This document shows, piece by piece, positions 41,935 to 51,857 of a stretch of 64,000 nt of DNA. Numbering within the stretch: position 1 is the stretch's first letter; each line of letters begins with the position of its first letter. The translations under genes and the position numbers were made by a program. The notes under the pieces are model-generated. The model made no database searches and was not told the DNA's origin. It saw only the letters and a program-made list of their open reading frames with translations. Origin of the DNA: Lysinibacillus fusiformis. Lineage in GTDB: Bacteria; Bacillota; Bacilli; Bacillales_A; Planococcaceae. The stretch covers positions 620,001 to 684,000 of the forward strand of contig NZ_CP041696.1 in the NCBI RefSeq assembly GCF_007362955.1, written 5' to 3'.

Positions 41935-43164
41935 TTACACTTGAAGCGCTTCTGCTAAATTAAATTCCGCATGTAAGGCATTAGCTGCATGAATCATATC
42001 ATCCTGGGGTACAACAACAGATACTTTAATTTCCGAGGTACTTACCATTTTCACGGGGATGCCTTCACGACGTAAACAATCAAACATACGTGCAGCAACA
42101 CCTGGATTGGACGCCATACCGGAACCGATAATCGATACTTTCGCTAAACCAACTTCAAAATCAGCAAAGCTAAAACCCAATGATAATTTACTATTTTCTA
42201 GAACGTTTAGAGCCTCTGCAAATTCCTCTTTCAAAATCGAAAATGATACTGAAGGCTTCAAGCCATCAATAATGGCTTGTACGATAATATCAACATTTAT
42301 GCGATTCTCTGCCAATACCGCAAATATATCTGCTAATGACGCATCTGAATAGGCATCATACCCGACGGTTAAGCGAATAATGTCTGATTCAAAAGCAACA
42401 CCACGAACGATTAAATTTTTTTCCATTTCAACTTCCTCCTTTAATAAGGTTCCTGTTACGTCCTCCATGCTCGAACGAATAATAACGGGGATTTGGAACT
42501 TTTTCGCTAACTCCACTGCACGTGGATGTAGAATATGCGAGCCTAAATTTGATAATTCTAACATTTCATCATAAGAGATTTCCTTTAACTTTTGTGCTGC
42601 TAAAATATGACGAGGGTCAGCAGTATAAACACCGTCTATATTCGTGAAAACATCTACTCGTTCAGCATGGATAGCTGCAGCGATGGCAACCGCTGTCGTT
42701 TCCGCCCCACCTTTACCGAGTGATGTAATGTTCTGACCATCATCAATGCCTTGTTCACCAGCAACCACAACAATTTGTCCCTGCTCAAAATGTTTTTCAA
42801 TACGCTTTACATCAATTTCTTCAATACGTGCATTACGGTGCTTGGCATCAGTTTGTACGCCTGCCTGCCAACCAGTTAATGACACCGCATCGTAGCCTAC
42901 TTCCTGAAGAGCAATGGCAAATAGCGCACTTGCTACTTGTGAGCTCGTTGAAAAAAGTACATCTAGTTCACGCTTTGAAGCATCGTCCGATATATCGTGA
43001 GCCATTTTTGCCAGCTCCTTGGCCGTATGTCCCATAGCTGCTGTCACAACTACTACATCAAGCCCTCGCTTTTTTTCGGCAATTGCCTTTTTCGCAACCT
43101 CCTGAATACGATCAGTTGACGCTATCGCCGGACCACCAAATTTTAGTACAATTCTCGCCATCAT
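41935..43164 (-). CDS. lysC: Aspartokinase, lysine-sensitive type
   Basis: The start is probably ATG 43164 or 43161 (MMARIVLKFGGPAIAS), about 8 nt after AAAGGAG; ATG 43170 is also in frame. About 409 residues phosphorylating aspartate, the first step to lysine, threonine, methionine and cell-wall diaminopimelate. Landmarks: KFGGPAIAS (kinase loop), GKGGAETTAVAIAAAIHAER, FTNIDGVYTADPRH, and a pair of ACT regulatory domains (about 265-335 and 345-409). The leader carries a lysine riboswitch with terminator, which fits lysine control. The position before uvrC matches B. subtilis. Confidence 0.93.
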   Translation of the reverse strand: MMARIVLKFGGPAIASTDRIQEVAKKAIAEKKRGLDVVVVTAAMGHTAKELAKMAHDISDDASKRELDVLFSTSSQVASALFAIALQEVGYDAVSLTGWQAGVQTDAKHRNARIEEIDVKRIEKHFEQGQIVVVAGEQGIDDGQNITSLGKGGAETTAVAIAAAIHAERVDVFTNIDGVYTADPRHILAAQKLKEISYDEMLELSNLGSHILHPRAVELAKKFQIPVIIRSSMEDVTGTLLKEEVEMEKNLIVRGVAFESDIIRLTVGYDAYSDASLADIFAVLAENRINVDIIVQAIIDGLKPSVSFSILKEEFAEALNVLENSKLSLGFSFADFEVGLAKVSIIGSGMASNPGVAARMFDCLRREGIPVKMVSTSEIKVSVVVPQDDMIHAANALHAEFNLAEALQV

Positions 43165-43187
43165 TATCATTCTCCTTTAACTCAATT

Positions 43188-43272
43188 ACACCTCGGCGTA
43201 ATTGTATATTTATTACGAATTGGCAAACACATTTCACGGCATTCGAAGCCTGTGACGTCCATCCGAGGCTTT
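43188..43272. repeat. Intergenic element with CACCTCGG/CCGAGG ends, copy 1
   Basis: ATTACACCTCGGCGTA at the left and CATCCGAGGCTTTA at the right. The left motif recurs exactly at 48943-48960, and CCGAGGCTTTA recurs near 49140-49152. The ends are partly inverted (ACCTCGG against CCGAGG), suggesting a small mobile or hairpin element. Confidence 0.45.
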
Positions 43273-43474
43273 AGCCAACACGAAGTTGGTCACTTAAGCA
43301 TCGTCGCTGTCGCTACGTTACCACTTCACTTTCGCGTAGATTGTAGTAGGAAGAATCGATGTTAGCCTAAGATCTACAAACGAATCACCGCTGTATAGTA
43401 AAACACTTTGGCTTTCATCACTCACTTTGATAAATAAAAAGCTGAATAATATAAAAGTTCCGTCCTTAGAACAT
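43273..43474. other. lysC leader, part between riboswitch terminator and element
   Basis: About 200 bases of mRNA leader with no coding frame supported. Includes the repeat-like GTCGCTGTCGCTACG piece near 43304, similar to 49250. Confidence 0.35.
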
Positions 43475-43509
43475 CAAAAAGACAGCCCTCACTTAACGTG
43501 AAAGCTGCC
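43475..43509 (-). terminator. Intrinsic terminator of the lysine riboswitch
   Basis: GGCAGCTTTCACG-TTAA-GTGAGGGCTGTC with several wobbles, then TTTTTG, on the minus strand between aptamer and lysC. In lysine-replete cells the hairpin would form and stop transcription. Confidence 0.75.
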
Positions 43510-43515
43510 TGCAAC

Positions 43516-43716
43516 ATGTACAATATGAAAGCTTGCGCATGTGTGATAGCTCTCCGAAACTTCAAGAATCGACAGTCTTACATCTCTTAAATGCAAAACC
43601 AGCAAAGCATCGGAAACAACGATACCCCACTTCGGCAAGCTCTCCTTTCACACATCCTCAAAGGGTTTGTCCACCCTCCAATGTGCTACTATTAAACCTT
43701 GCACCTCTATCATCAC
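43516..43716 (-). promoter_or_regulatory. Lysine riboswitch (L-box) controlling lysC
   Basis: On the minus strand the landmarks of the L-box occur in order: AGAGGTGCAAGG with AGTAGCA near the start (43700-43712), GTGAAAGGAGAGC with GCCGAAG, GCTGGTTTTGCATTTAAGAG, ATGTAAGACTGTCGATTCT and GGAGAGCTATCACACAT. The spacing matches the B. subtilis lysC leader. Binding of lysine should favour the terminator at 43475-43509 and reduce aspartokinase synthesis. Confidence 0.88.
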
Positions 43717-43758
43717 TAAAATAGTGAATATTATATTAATATTTACGTTAGCATATGT

Positions 43759-45549
43759 CTAGTCCTTTGACAATGCTTGTTGCTGAAAATAAGCATAAAT
43801 ATTGTTAGCTAAATGGACGGGCATGCCCGCTTCTTGTAGTGCGAGCTCACTCGCCTCTCGTATTTTCTTCACTGAGCCAAAATGCTTCAGCAGCTGTTGC
43901 TTTCTCTTCGGTCCAATGCCCTCAATTTCATCGAGTACCGATTGGATCGCATGCTTCTCATGTTGTTGTCGGAGGAATGTAATTGCAAAACGATGGACCT
44001 CGTCTTGAATGCGTTGCAATAAATAAAATCCGTCACTCGTTCGTTTTAATGCTATTACCTCTGGCGGATCCCCAAATAATAGCTGTGATGTATTGTGCTT
44101 GTCATCTTTCGCTAAGCCAGCAATTGGCATGACAAGGCCAAGTTCATCTTCTAGCACTTCTCGCGCAACTTCCATTTGACCTTTACCACCGTCAATTAGT
44201 ACCAAATCGGGCAATGGCAAGCCTTCCTTTAATACCCTAGTGTAACGCCGACGAATCACTTCCTGCATTGCCCCATAGTCATCATGCTTGGCAGCTGTGC
44301 GTGTTTTGTACTTACGATATTCTTTTTTAGCTGGTTTTCCATCAACAAATACAACCATTGCTGAGACAGCATCTGTGCCGTGCATATGACTATTATCAAA
44401 TGCCTCAATACGCAGTGGGGTCGATATGCCCATCACTTCGCCGAGTGCCTCACATGCACCAATCGTTCGCTCTTCTTGTCGTTCAATGAGTTGGAATTTA
44501 GCCGTAACAGCAATTTCCGCATTTTTTGTAGCCAAATCAACTAGTTCTTTTTTCTGTCCGCGCTTTGGCGTAAGCACCTTCACATCTAATAATTCCGTCA
44601 AAATTGTAGCATCAATGGACTGCGGAATAAAAATTTCTTTCGGCTTAATATGTTCAAGCTTTTCATAAAATCGCCCAACAAATGTTAAAAATTCTTCCTC
44701 CGCATCCTGATAAATTGGGAAAATCGAAACATCTCGCTCTATCAGTTTACCCTGTCGCACAAAAAAGACCTGTACACACATCCAACCCTTTTCTACCGCA
44801 TAGCCAAACACATCTCGGTTTGTCGTATCACTTGACACAATTTTTTGCTTTTGCATGACTGTATCAATATGAGTAATTTGATCGCGGAATTCCTTTGCTC
44901 GTTCAAACTCTAAGTGTTCAGCAGCTGCAAGCATTTTCACTTCAAGCTCTTTTTTGACTGTTTCTACGCCGCCATTTAAAAATTTCGTCATCTCCTCAAT
45001 CATATCGTGATAAATCTGTGCATCAATATCTTTTACACATGGTGCTAAGCATTGCCCCATATGATAGTACAAGCAAACCTTTGACGGTAATTGCACGCAT
45101 TTTCTAAGTGGATACAAACGATCCAGTAGCTTTTTGGTTTCACTAGCAGCATATGCATTTGGATATGGACCAAAATACTTCGCCTTATCTTTTTTTACCT
45201 TCCGTGTCGTAATCAGACGCGGATATTTTTCATTCGTAATTTTTAAATATGGATACGTTTTATCGTCTGTTAACATGACATTGTATTTCGGATCATGCAA
45301 TTTGATGAGATTAAGCTCTAAAATAAGTGCCTCTAGGTTTGACGACGTCACAATATACTCAAAATCCTCAATTTCGCTAACCAGACGCTGTGTTTTTCCC
45401 TCATGCGTTCCAGTAAAATAAGAGCGCACACGGTTCTTAAGGATCTTGGCTTTCCCTACATAAATAATTGTGCCCTGCCTATCCTTCATCAAATAGCAGC
45501 CAGGCTGATCTGGTAAAATGTCAAGCTTGCGTTTGATTAAATCATTCAT
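43759..45549 (-). CDS. uvrC: Excinuclease ABC subunit C
   Basis: A 596-residue nuclease that makes both incisions in nucleotide excision repair with UvrA/UvrB. N-terminal GIY-YIG domain ([20 protein letters not shown], catalytic Tyr/Arg region to KNRVRSYF), a UVR motif near 205-235 ([19 protein letters not shown]), an RNase H-like endonuclease domain with [20 protein letters not shown] and [18 protein letters not shown], and C-terminal helix-hairpin-helix ([20 protein letters not shown]). Normal length. Confidence 0.97.
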   Translation of the reverse strand: MNDLIKRKLDILPDQPGCYLMKDRQGTIIYVGKAKILKNRVRSYFTGTHEGKTQRLVSEIEDFEYIVTSSNLEALILELNLIKLHDPKYNVMLTDDKTYPYLKITNEKYPRLITTRKVKKDKAKYFGPYPNAYAASETKKLLDRLYPLRKCVQLPSKVCLYYHMGQCLAPCVKDIDAQIYHDMIEEMTKFLNGGVETVKKELEVKMLAAAEHLEFERAKEFRDQITHIDTVMQKQKIVSSDTTNRDVFGYAVEKGWMCVQVFFVRQGKLIERDVSIFPIYQDAEEEFLTFVGRFYEKLEHIKPKEIFIPQSIDATILTELLDVKVLTPKRGQKKELVDLATKNAEIAVTAKFQLIERQEERTIGACEALGEVMGISTPLRIEAFDNSHMHGTDAVSAMVVFVDGKPAKKEYRKYKTRTAAKHDDYGAMQEVIRRRYTRVLKEGLPLPDLVLIDGGKGQMEVAREVLEDELGLVMPIAGLAKDDKHNTSQLLFGDPPEVIALKRTSDGFYLLQRIQDEVHRFAITFLRQQHEKHAIQSVLDEIEGIGPKRKQQLLKHFGSVKKIREASELALQEAGMPVHLANNIYAYFQQQALSKD

Positions 45550-45585
45550 CGCCTACCTGCCCCCCTTTCCTTATATTATATAACG

Positions 45586-45623
45586 AAAAAAAGCCAAGCA
45601 CATCTAAAGATGGCCCGGCTTTT
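45586..45623 (-). terminator. Terminator of trxA
   Basis: AAGCCAAGCACATCT and AGATGGCCCGGCTT arms with T-run on the minus side. Confidence 0.8.
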
Positions 45624-45636
45624 CCTTCGTTACTTA

Positions 45637-45948
45637 TTAAGCGTGTTTAGCGATTAAAGCTTCTAACGCTTCTTTTGGTTGGAAACCAACTGTTTTGTCT
45701 ACTAATTCACCATTTTTGAACAATAATAGTGATGGGATAGACATGATTTGGTATTGCGCTGCAGTACCTTGGTTGTTGTCAACGTCTACTTTTACGATTT
45801 TAGCTGCGTTACCTGCAGCGTCCATTTCTTCAAGAACTGGTCCAATCATTTTACAAGGTCCGCACCAAGCAGCCCAAAAGTCTACTAGTACTAACCCTTC
45901 TTTAATATCATCTTGGAAAGTTGCATCTGTTGCATGTACAATTGCCAT
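45637..45948 (-). CDS. trxA: Thioredoxin
   Basis: A 103-residue thiol reductant with the active site WCGPCK at about residues 28-33 (VDFWAAWCGPCKMIGPVLEE) and the cis-Pro MSIPSLLLFKNGE. It keeps cytoplasmic proteins reduced and donates electrons to ribonucleotide reductase and others. Position upstream of uvrC as in B. subtilis. AGGAGG site before ATG 45948. Own terminator follows. Confidence 0.97.
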   Translation of the reverse strand: MAIVHATDATFQDDIKEGLVLVDFWAAWCGPCKMIGPVLEEMDAAGNAAKIVKVDVDNNQGTAAQYQIMSIPSLLLFKNGELVDKTVGFQPKEALEALIAKHA

Positions 45949-46090
45949 TTGAAATCCTCCTTAATCTTACTATGCTTGTAGTATAGCATGGATAAATTCG
46001 CTTGAGCGAACAATCTGCCTAGATTACATAATTTATGAAAAACAAGGATAATAGAGTTGAAAAAGGCATTAAATTGATTTGCAATGTCAG

Positions 46091-47440
46091 CTAATTTTCT
46101 TGAAAACGACCTTTATACACGTAAGTTAACGTAATAAAGATGTAAATGGCTAATGTAATGCCAGTTACGATAATTGATGTTGTGAAAATAATGCCAATCA
46201 GGATTGCACTTAATGCGATAATGGCTATCCAAGTTGTAAAAGGGAACCATTTTACCGCATAGGCACTTGTTTTTTCAGGCTGTTTTTTACGCGATTTCAG
46301 ATGCGCAATCGCAATAATTAACCAAATAAATAGTACGGTGTATCCAAGTGAACCCATTAGGAAATCGAAGGTTTTACTTCCGGCAAATAAAGAAATGATT
46401 ACACCCATATATAAAGCCAAAGTACACATCAATATAGCATATACTGGAACTTTTCTTTTCGATAAATGTGCAAAGATTTTAGGTATACGTCCGTCCACAG
46501 CTTGTGTATACAGAACGCGTGAAGAACCATAAAGTCCAGAGTTCATAGATGAAATAATTGCCAGTATAACAACAGCATTCATAATATGGTCAGCACCAGG
46601 AATACCAATCATTTTAAATACCATCACAAACGGACTTTCGGGCACTCCGTTTACTTCATTCCAAGGGATTAAGCTTACGATAATAAAGAAAGGCAGTAAA
46701 TAGAAAGTCACTATACGCACTAAAGTACTGCGAACAGCTTTTGGCACTACTTTTTCAGGATTTTTCGTTTCAGCTAACGTAATACCAATAATTTCAGTAC
46801 CGCCATAAGAATAAATCACCACAAGCATCGCGGCGATTAAACCTGTTGATCCATTCGGGAAGAAACCACCGTGCTCCGTTAAATTAGAAAATCCAACAGC
46901 CGTATGATGACCAAAAGTAACAAGCAATAACACTAATCCCGCTATGATGAACACCACAATAACGGTAATTTTAATTAACGCCAGCCAATATTCTGTTTCC
47001 GCAAATACTTTTACTGATAATAAGTTAATGGCTGTCACTAACACCGAAACCGATAATGCAAGTATCCAAATTGGATAATCTGGCAACCAATATTGAATAA
47101 AAATAGCCGCAACAACAGATTCCGCTGCAATATTTAACACCCACATTTTCCAATAAATCCAATCTAGAAAATAAGCTGGATACTTCCCTAAAATTTTTTG
47201 TACTAAATCTCTAAATGTTCTGGCTTCGTGATTACGAACTGCCATCTCTGCTAAACCTTGCATAACAAATAACAGAATAATACCACCTATTAAGTACGCA
47301 AAAAGTACTGATGGCCCTGCCAAATCAATAGCTGCACTACTCCCTTTAAATAACCCTGCACCAATAGCTCCACCTAAAGCCATCATCGTAATATGCCGTG
47401 AGGTCATTGTTCTCTGTAATTTCTGGTTGTCCTTTTCCAT
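46091..47440 (-). CDS. APC-family amino-acid permease under T-box control
   Basis: The start is ATG 47440 (MEKDNQKLQRTMTSRHITMM) after TTAGGAGG; an in-frame ATG at 47470 lies in the terminator. 449 residues, 12 predicted membrane helices. The APC core signature is GGAIGAGLFKGSSAAIDLAG, with YSYGGTEIIGITLAETKNPE in helix six. It imports an amino acid by cation symport. The T-box leader, with specifier read as CTT, points to leucine, as for B. subtilis YvbW; that is inference. Not part of the B. subtilis order at this site, so it is an insertion between trxA and etfA. Confidence 0.88.
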   Translation of the reverse strand: MEKDNQKLQRTMTSRHITMMALGGAIGAGLFKGSSAAIDLAGPSVLFAYLIGGIILLFVMQGLAEMAVRNHEARTFRDLVQKILGKYPAYFLDWIYWKMWVLNIAAESVVAAIFIQYWLPDYPIWILALSVSVLVTAINLLSVKVFAETEYWLALIKITVIVVFIIAGLVLLLVTFGHHTAVGFSNLTEHGGFFPNGSTGLIAAMLVVIYSYGGTEIIGITLAETKNPEKVVPKAVRSTLVRIVTFYLLPFFIIVSLIPWNEVNGVPESPFVMVFKMIGIPGADHIMNAVVILAIISSMNSGLYGSSRVLYTQAVDGRIPKIFAHLSKRKVPVYAILMCTLALYMGVIISLFAGSKTFDFLMGSLGYTVLFIWLIIAIAHLKSRKKQPEKTSAYAVKWFPFTTWIAIIALSAILIGIIFTTSIIVTGITLAIYIFITLTYVYKGRFQEN

Positions 47441-47465
47441 TTCCTTACCTCCTAAAATCAAAAAA

Positions 47466-47514
47466 AGCATATCGCCTGTTCTTTCATTATCAAATGAAAG
47501 AAGAGACGATATGC
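47466..47514 (-). terminator. T-box terminator hairpin
   Basis: GCATATCG...CGATATGC outer arms with inner TCTTTCATT/AATGAAAGA, followed on the minus strand by TTTTTT (47460-47465), just upstream of the permease gene. Confidence 0.85.
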
Positions 47515-47750
47515 CATAGCAAACCGCGGTACCACTCTACTTGGTTCTATAAGAACCCAACTTAAAAACCTGGTAACGAAGGTTAATCGTCAAACAAATA
47601 GAATAATCTGTCAATTCTATTTATCTTACCACTCCTAGGCAAGTTCAAAGTCTTATTGGACTGCGTTGCACCATCCCGCAGCTCTCTTCACCAAATAATG
47701 AGCTTTTACTACTCCTAATCTTTGCGTTTCAAAACATTATTATTGAAAAA
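47515..47750 (-). promoter_or_regulatory. T-box leader, predicted leucine specifier
   Basis: On the minus strand the hallmark AGAGTGGTACCGCG lies at 47538-47525, followed by the terminator. Stem I has AGTAGTAAAAGC, the GA-rich AGAGAGCTGCGGGATGG and the 3' strand TTTGAACTTGCC. The specifier triplet after GAA is CTT (47643-47641), a leucine codon, followed by a purine. An uncharged tRNA would stabilise antitermination and turn on the permease. Presence of a T-box is sure; the leucine assignment is moderately supported. Confidence 0.85.
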
Positions 47751-47767
47751 TTTAATTAATAACCATC

Positions 47768-47796
47768 ACTATACGGACTAAAATACACTCTGTCAA
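47768..47796 (-). promoter_or_regulatory. Promoter of the T-box permease transcript
   Basis: TTGACA (47796-47791), exact 17-bp spacer and TATAGT (47773-47768) on the minus strand, directly upstream of the T-box leader. Strong sigma-A match. Confidence 0.85.
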
Positions 47797-47865
47797 TATT
47801 TTATTTTGCAATAACTTTCAAAACGCACACAGTTTTGCGCAAATAGACGCTAAATATGATGTCAC

Positions 47866-47898
47866 AAAAAAAAGCAGGGAAGATAAATCCTCCCCGCA
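47866..47898 (-). terminator. Terminator of the etf operon
   Basis: GCGGGGAGGA-TTTA-TCTTCCCTGC hairpin and T8 on the minus strand, right after etfA. Confidence 0.8.
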
Positions 47899-47919
47899 TG
47901 ACAAGTCTAAAACTATTAA

Positions 47920-48897
47920 TTATGCATTCACTTTTAACGCTTTGAATTCTTCGATTAGAAGTGGCACTACTTCAAATAAATCGCCCACAATACCATAATC
48001 CGCGATTTTAAAGATATTTGCCTCTGGGTCTTTATTAATCGCTACGATTACTTTTGAATTCGACATCCCTGCTAAGTGTTGGATTGCTCCAGAAATACCC
48101 GCTGCAATGTAAAGATCTGGCGTTACAACTTTACCCGTTTGACCAATTTGAAGTGAATAGTCACAGTATTCCGCATCACATGCACCACGTGAAGCGCCAA
48201 CTGCACCACCAAGTAAATCTGCTAACTCTTTTAACGGCTCGAAACCTTCTTCAGATTTCACACCGCGACCACCAGCAACGACTACTTTCGCCTCTGAAAG
48301 ATCCACACCTTCTGTAGATTTACGAACTACCTCTTTAATAATCGTACGTAGGTTAGTAATTTCTACAGATACTGAAGACACTTCACCTGATTTATCTGCT
48401 TCTTTTTCTAAAGGTGCGATATTGTTTGGACGAACTGATGCTAACACAACACCGTCTTTTACTTTCACCTTTTCAAAAGCTTTACCAGAGTAAATTGGGC
48501 GGATGAATACTACATCATCACCAGCACCTTCGATTGAAGTTACATCAGATACAAGACCTGCTTGTAATTTACTTGCGATTTTTGGTGACAAATCTTTACC
48601 ATTAGCTGTATGACCAAATACGATGCCTGTAGGATTTTCTTGCTCGATTACAGCAAGTAAAGCTTGACCAAAGCCATCTGATGTATATTGTTTTAAATGT
48701 GGATGTTCCACTGTTACGACACGATCTGCGCCATATTCGAATAATGGGCCTGTAAGATTTGCTACAGCATCCCCTAAAAGAACACCAACAACTTCGCCGC
48801 CATCAGCGATTTGTTTTGCTGCCGCTATTGCCTCGAAAGATACGTTACGTAAGCTTCCTTCACGAACTTCACCTAATACTAATACTTTTTTTGACAT
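47920..48897 (-). CDS. etfA: Electron transfer flavoprotein alpha subunit
   Basis: A 325-residue protein that with EtfB carries electrons from acyl-CoA dehydrogenases. N-terminal half KVLVLGEVREGSLRNVSFEA; the C-terminal FAD domain has VVAGGRGVKSEEGFEPLKEL, GGAVGASRGACDAEYCDYSL, QIGQTGKVVTPDLYIAAGIS and GAIQHLAGMSNSKVIVAINK, all family landmarks. Separated from etfB by about 400 bp containing a repeat-like insertion, which is unusual. Confidence 0.95.
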   Translation of the reverse strand: MSKKVLVLGEVREGSLRNVSFEAIAAAKQIADGGEVVGVLLGDAVANLTGPLFEYGADRVVTVEHPHLKQYTSDGFGQALLAVIEQENPTGIVFGHTANGKDLSPKIASKLQAGLVSDVTSIEGAGDDVVFIRPIYSGKAFEKVKVKDGVVLASVRPNNIAPLEKEADKSGEVSSVSVEITNLRTIIKEVVRKSTEGVDLSEAKVVVAGGRGVKSEEGFEPLKELADLLGGAVGASRGACDAEYCDYSLQIGQTGKVVTPDLYIAAGISGAIQHLAGMSNSKVIVAINKDPEANIFKIADYGIVGDLFEVVPLLIEEFKALKVNA

Positions 48898-49295
48898 AGT
48901 ATATTCCCTCCGTTACCCTTTAAGATTCGATTTACATCATCCATTACACCTCGGCGTATTACGTCCGGATTCTGAATTGTACGTTTGCCTGTATGTGTTA
49001 GCCGCCATAATATCGGAAATTTCGGTAAAGCCACAGGACGTGGCATTATGTCCGATGCAGGTCAAGCTAACCGTTGTCGCATAGAAGCGCAAATTAAAGC
49101 TAACTTTTAAATTGATTCATTTCAAAATCTGTAACATCCGACCGAGGCTTTATCTTCGTTCCTTTTGTGTTTAGGTACCTATTAACAAAGGAATTACACT
49201 CGTATTCATCTCGCCCCCTACTGAGGTTCGAGTCCGCCGTGACTGTCACTCCGCTTTCGCTACAAAATACATAACAGAATGAAGATAAAAATGAC
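48898..49295. other. Unusual spacer between etfB and etfA with element-like ends
   Basis: About 400 bases inside an operon that normally has a short gap. Contains ATTACACCTCGGCGTA (48945-48960), ATGTCCGATGCAGGTCAAGC (49048-49067) and CCGAGGCTTTA (49142-49152), plus GACTGTCACTCCGCTTTCGC (49241-49260). The two outer motifs also frame the element at 43188-43272. No coding frame is supported. Confidence 0.5.
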
Positions 49296-50069
49296 TTAAA
49301 CTACTTTTGCCTCTGTATGAAGTAGGTTTACTAGCTCTTTTACTTGTGCAGAAAGTTCGCCTTCAAGAATTCGACCTGCTGCTTTTTGAGCTGGTAAGTA
49401 AATGTCTACTGTTTCTACTTTTACTTCTACATCATCTTCATCGATATCTAAATCATCTAACTCAAGCTCTGCAAGCGGTTTCTTTTTCGCTTTCATGATA
49501 CCTGGTAAAGATGGGTAACGTGGCTCGTTTAATCCTTGTTGAGCCGTTACTAAAAGTGGTAAAGACGTCTCAATTACTTCTGAATCCCCTTCAATATCGC
49601 GCACGATTTTTGCAGAAGTGCCATCGATTTCAAGGTTTGTAATTGTCGTTACATAGTTGATGCCCAATAAATCAGCAACTCGCGGCCCTACTTGACCTGA
49701 GCCACCATCAATGGCAACGTTACCTGTTAAAATTAGGTCAGCATCTTTATCTTTTAAGTACTCAGCTAAAAGGTAAGCTGCTGCGTTTTGATCTAATTCA
49801 TCTAAATCGTCTTCTGTATTAATAAGAACCGCTTCATCGGCACCCATTGCTAGAGCAGTACGTAATTGCTTCTCTGCATCTTCTCCACCAATTGTGACAA
49901 CAGTTACTTTACCGCCTGCCGCGTCACGTACTTGGATTGCTTCTTCAATTGCATATTCGTCATAAGGATTAATGATGAATTCAGCGCCATCCTCTTGGAT
50001 TTTCCCACCAGAAACAACGATTTTTTCTTCTGTATCAAAAGTACGTTTAATTAATGCAAAAATATTCAT
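49296..50069 (-). CDS. etfB: Electron transfer flavoprotein beta subunit
   Basis: A 257-residue subunit. Landmarks: MNIFALIKRTFDTEEKIVVS, FIINPYDEYAIEEAIQVRDA, LRTALAMGADEAVLI, LILTGNVAIDGGSGQVGPRV and TAQQGLNEPRYPSLPGIMKA. It binds AMP structurally and forms the heterodimer with EtfA. Third in the fadR-fadB-etfB-etfA operon for fatty-acid beta-oxidation, about 108 nt after fadB. Confidence 0.95.
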   Translation of the reverse strand: MNIFALIKRTFDTEEKIVVSGGKIQEDGAEFIINPYDEYAIEEAIQVRDAAGGKVTVVTIGGEDAEKQLRTALAMGADEAVLINTEDDLDELDQNAAAYLLAEYLKDKDADLILTGNVAIDGGSGQVGPRVADLLGINYVTTITNLEIDGTSAKIVRDIEGDSEVIETSLPLLVTAQQGLNEPRYPSLPGIMKAKKKPLAELELDDLDIDEDDVEVKVETVDIYLPAQKAAGRILEGELSAQVKELVNLLHTEAKVV

Positions 50070-50177
50070 AAATCCATACCTCCTGAAACGTTTTTTAATT
50101 TCTAAGTAAACTTGTAAATATTATATATTTTCAGAGTCGATAACCCCTTTGTAGTTTGTTATCGACACTGATGGAAT

Positions 50178-50951
50178 CTATTTGCCAGTAAACACAGGCT
50201 CACGTTTTTCGATAAATGCTTGAATACCTTCTTTCGCATCTTCCGTTACAAATACCGTACCAAAGGATTGTGCTTCTACTTCAATGCCTTCATAGAATGA
50301 TGCCGGTTTTGCATATTGCAATGTTTGAATGGCTGCTTTTAAGGCAACTGGACTCTTCTTCGCAATTTTCTTCGCTACCTTGAGTGTTTCTTCAAGTAAA
50401 ACTTCATCAGTAAATGCACGGTTCGCTAAGCCCCATTGCACAGCGTCTAAACCTGAAATAGGTTCACTTGTAAACATCATTTCTGCGGCTTTCGCAACAC
50501 CTACATAACGTGGAAGACGTTGAGTGCCACCAAACCCAGGAATAAGACCTAGTTGTAGTTCAGGCAACCCTAATTTTGCAGATTCTGTCACAAAGCGCAT
50601 ATGGCAACTCATTGCTAATTCAAGGCCACCGCCGAGTGCTGCACCGTGAATCGCTGCAATAACTGGCTTCGAAAACGTTTCTACACGTTCAAATACTTGT
50701 TGCCCTTTACTTGCTAGCTTCGTGAACTCTGCGCCCGATTCAACTTCTGTAAACTCCTTAATGTCTGCACCTGCTGAGAAGAAACGACCTTCACCATGAA
50801 GAACAAGGACACGTACTGTGTCATCATTTTCTACAGCATCTAATACAGCATTTACTTCTGCAATAATGCCGCGAGATAATGCATTTGCTGGTGGACGCGC
50901 AATTGTAATAATCGCTACTCCATCTTCAACTTTCCAACTTAGAAATTCCAT
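50178..50951 (-). CDS. fadB: Enoyl-CoA hydratase
   Basis: A 257-residue crotonase-family enzyme of beta-oxidation that hydrates trans-2-enoyl-CoA. Oxyanion hole: [13 protein letters not shown] and [20 protein letters not shown]; catalytic region [20 protein letters not shown] with the two Glu-type positions. Normal length. Starts 14 nt after the fadR stop, so it is co-transcribed. Confidence 0.93.
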   Translation of the reverse strand: MEFLSWKVEDGVAIITIARPPANALSRGIIAEVNAVLDAVENDDTVRVLVLHGEGRFFSAGADIKEFTEVESGAEFTKLASKGQQVFERVETFSKPVIAAIHGAALGGGLELAMSCHMRFVTESAKLGLPELQLGLIPGFGGTQRLPRYVGVAKAAEMMFTSEPISGLDAVQWGLANRAFTDEVLLEETLKVAKKIAKKSPVALKAAIQTLQYAKPASFYEGIEVEAQSFGTVFVTEDAKEGIQAFIEKREPVFTGK

Positions 50952-50965
50952 TTCTCCACATCCCT

Positions 50966-51547
50966 TTACGCTTTAATACCGTTCAGTATTAATGTCTGAA
51001 CCTTTGGAACCTGTTCTATCAAATCATATCGATAGTCATTCATAACCCACGACGTAATGGTTTCATCAATTGTTCCAAACACCATTTGACGTGCCAAGCG
51101 TACATCCATCGTTTGATTGAACTCACCTGATAGCATGCCTTCAATTAAAATTTGATCAAGCAATTGTAAATACTCTCTTAATACTGCATTGATTTTTAAT
51201 CGTAAATCTTTGTTTGATTGTCTAAGTTCTAATTGTGTGACAGTTGCTAGGTATCGATCAGTCGCTAGAACATTAAAATGATTTTCAATCATTCGTGAAA
51301 GCTTGTCTCTCGACGTACTTCCATTTTCTATTATATCTTGTAATGACTCTACAAAAACAGCCATTTTTTCATTAAAGACAGAAATTAATATATCTTCTTT
51401 ATTTTTAAAATATAAATAGATTGTTCCATCGGCCACCCCTGCCTGTTTTGCGATCTTCGATACTTGCGCTTGGTGATACCCATTTTCTGCAATAACGATG
51501 ACAGCTGCATCGACAATTTGCTTATATTTAGGCTTATCTCGTTTCAC
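50966..51547 (-). CDS. fadR: TetR-family fatty-acid regulator FadR
   Basis: The start is GTG 51547 ([20 protein letters not shown]), after AGGTGG; the frame is open to 51577 without a site. About 193 residues. DNA-binding TetR domain: [53 protein letters not shown]. The ligand domain should bind long-chain acyl-CoA and release DNA. It heads the fad operon, with its own palindrome at 51789-51802, as known for B. subtilis FadR. Confidence 0.9.
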   Translation of the reverse strand: MKRDKPKYKQIVDAAVIVIAENGYHQAQVSKIAKQAGVADGTIYLYFKNKEDILISVFNEKMAVFVESLQDIIENGSTSRDKLSRMIENHFNVLATDRYLATVTQLELRQSNKDLRLKINAVLREYLQLLDQILIEGMLSGEFNQTMDVRLARQMVFGTIDETITSWVMNDYRYDLIEQVPKVQTLILNGIKA

Positions 51548-51788
51548 TCTTATATCACCACCTAAAAAAACATACACACGCCCGCTTACTTACGTAGCAA
51601 CAACTACGATGATTACGACATCGCTGCAGCTAACTTTTTTTAAAAAGAAGCTATCTGCGAATTCAATCATCTTGTTGTCCTCAAAAGTTGAAGAACTCGG
51701 AATGAAAAGTACACATACATTTCATCAGAGTAACAAATCAACATGGAGGATGTGGCGTGATTACCGAGAAATAAAAAATATGAAAATA

Positions 51789-51802
51789 TGAATGGTCATT
51801 CA
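51789..51802. promoter_or_regulatory. FadR-like operator upstream of fadR
   Basis: TGAATGGTCATTCA: TGAATG and CATTCA are perfect inverted halves with two central bases, inside a longer AT-rich palindrome (about 51780-51816). Similar to the B. subtilis FadR consensus. Located between lcfA and fadR, it fits autoregulation of the fad operon. Confidence 0.7.
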
Positions 51803-51857
51803 TTCATATTTTCATATTATATTCTACATACTCGCTTGTCAATACTTTATCACGTAG

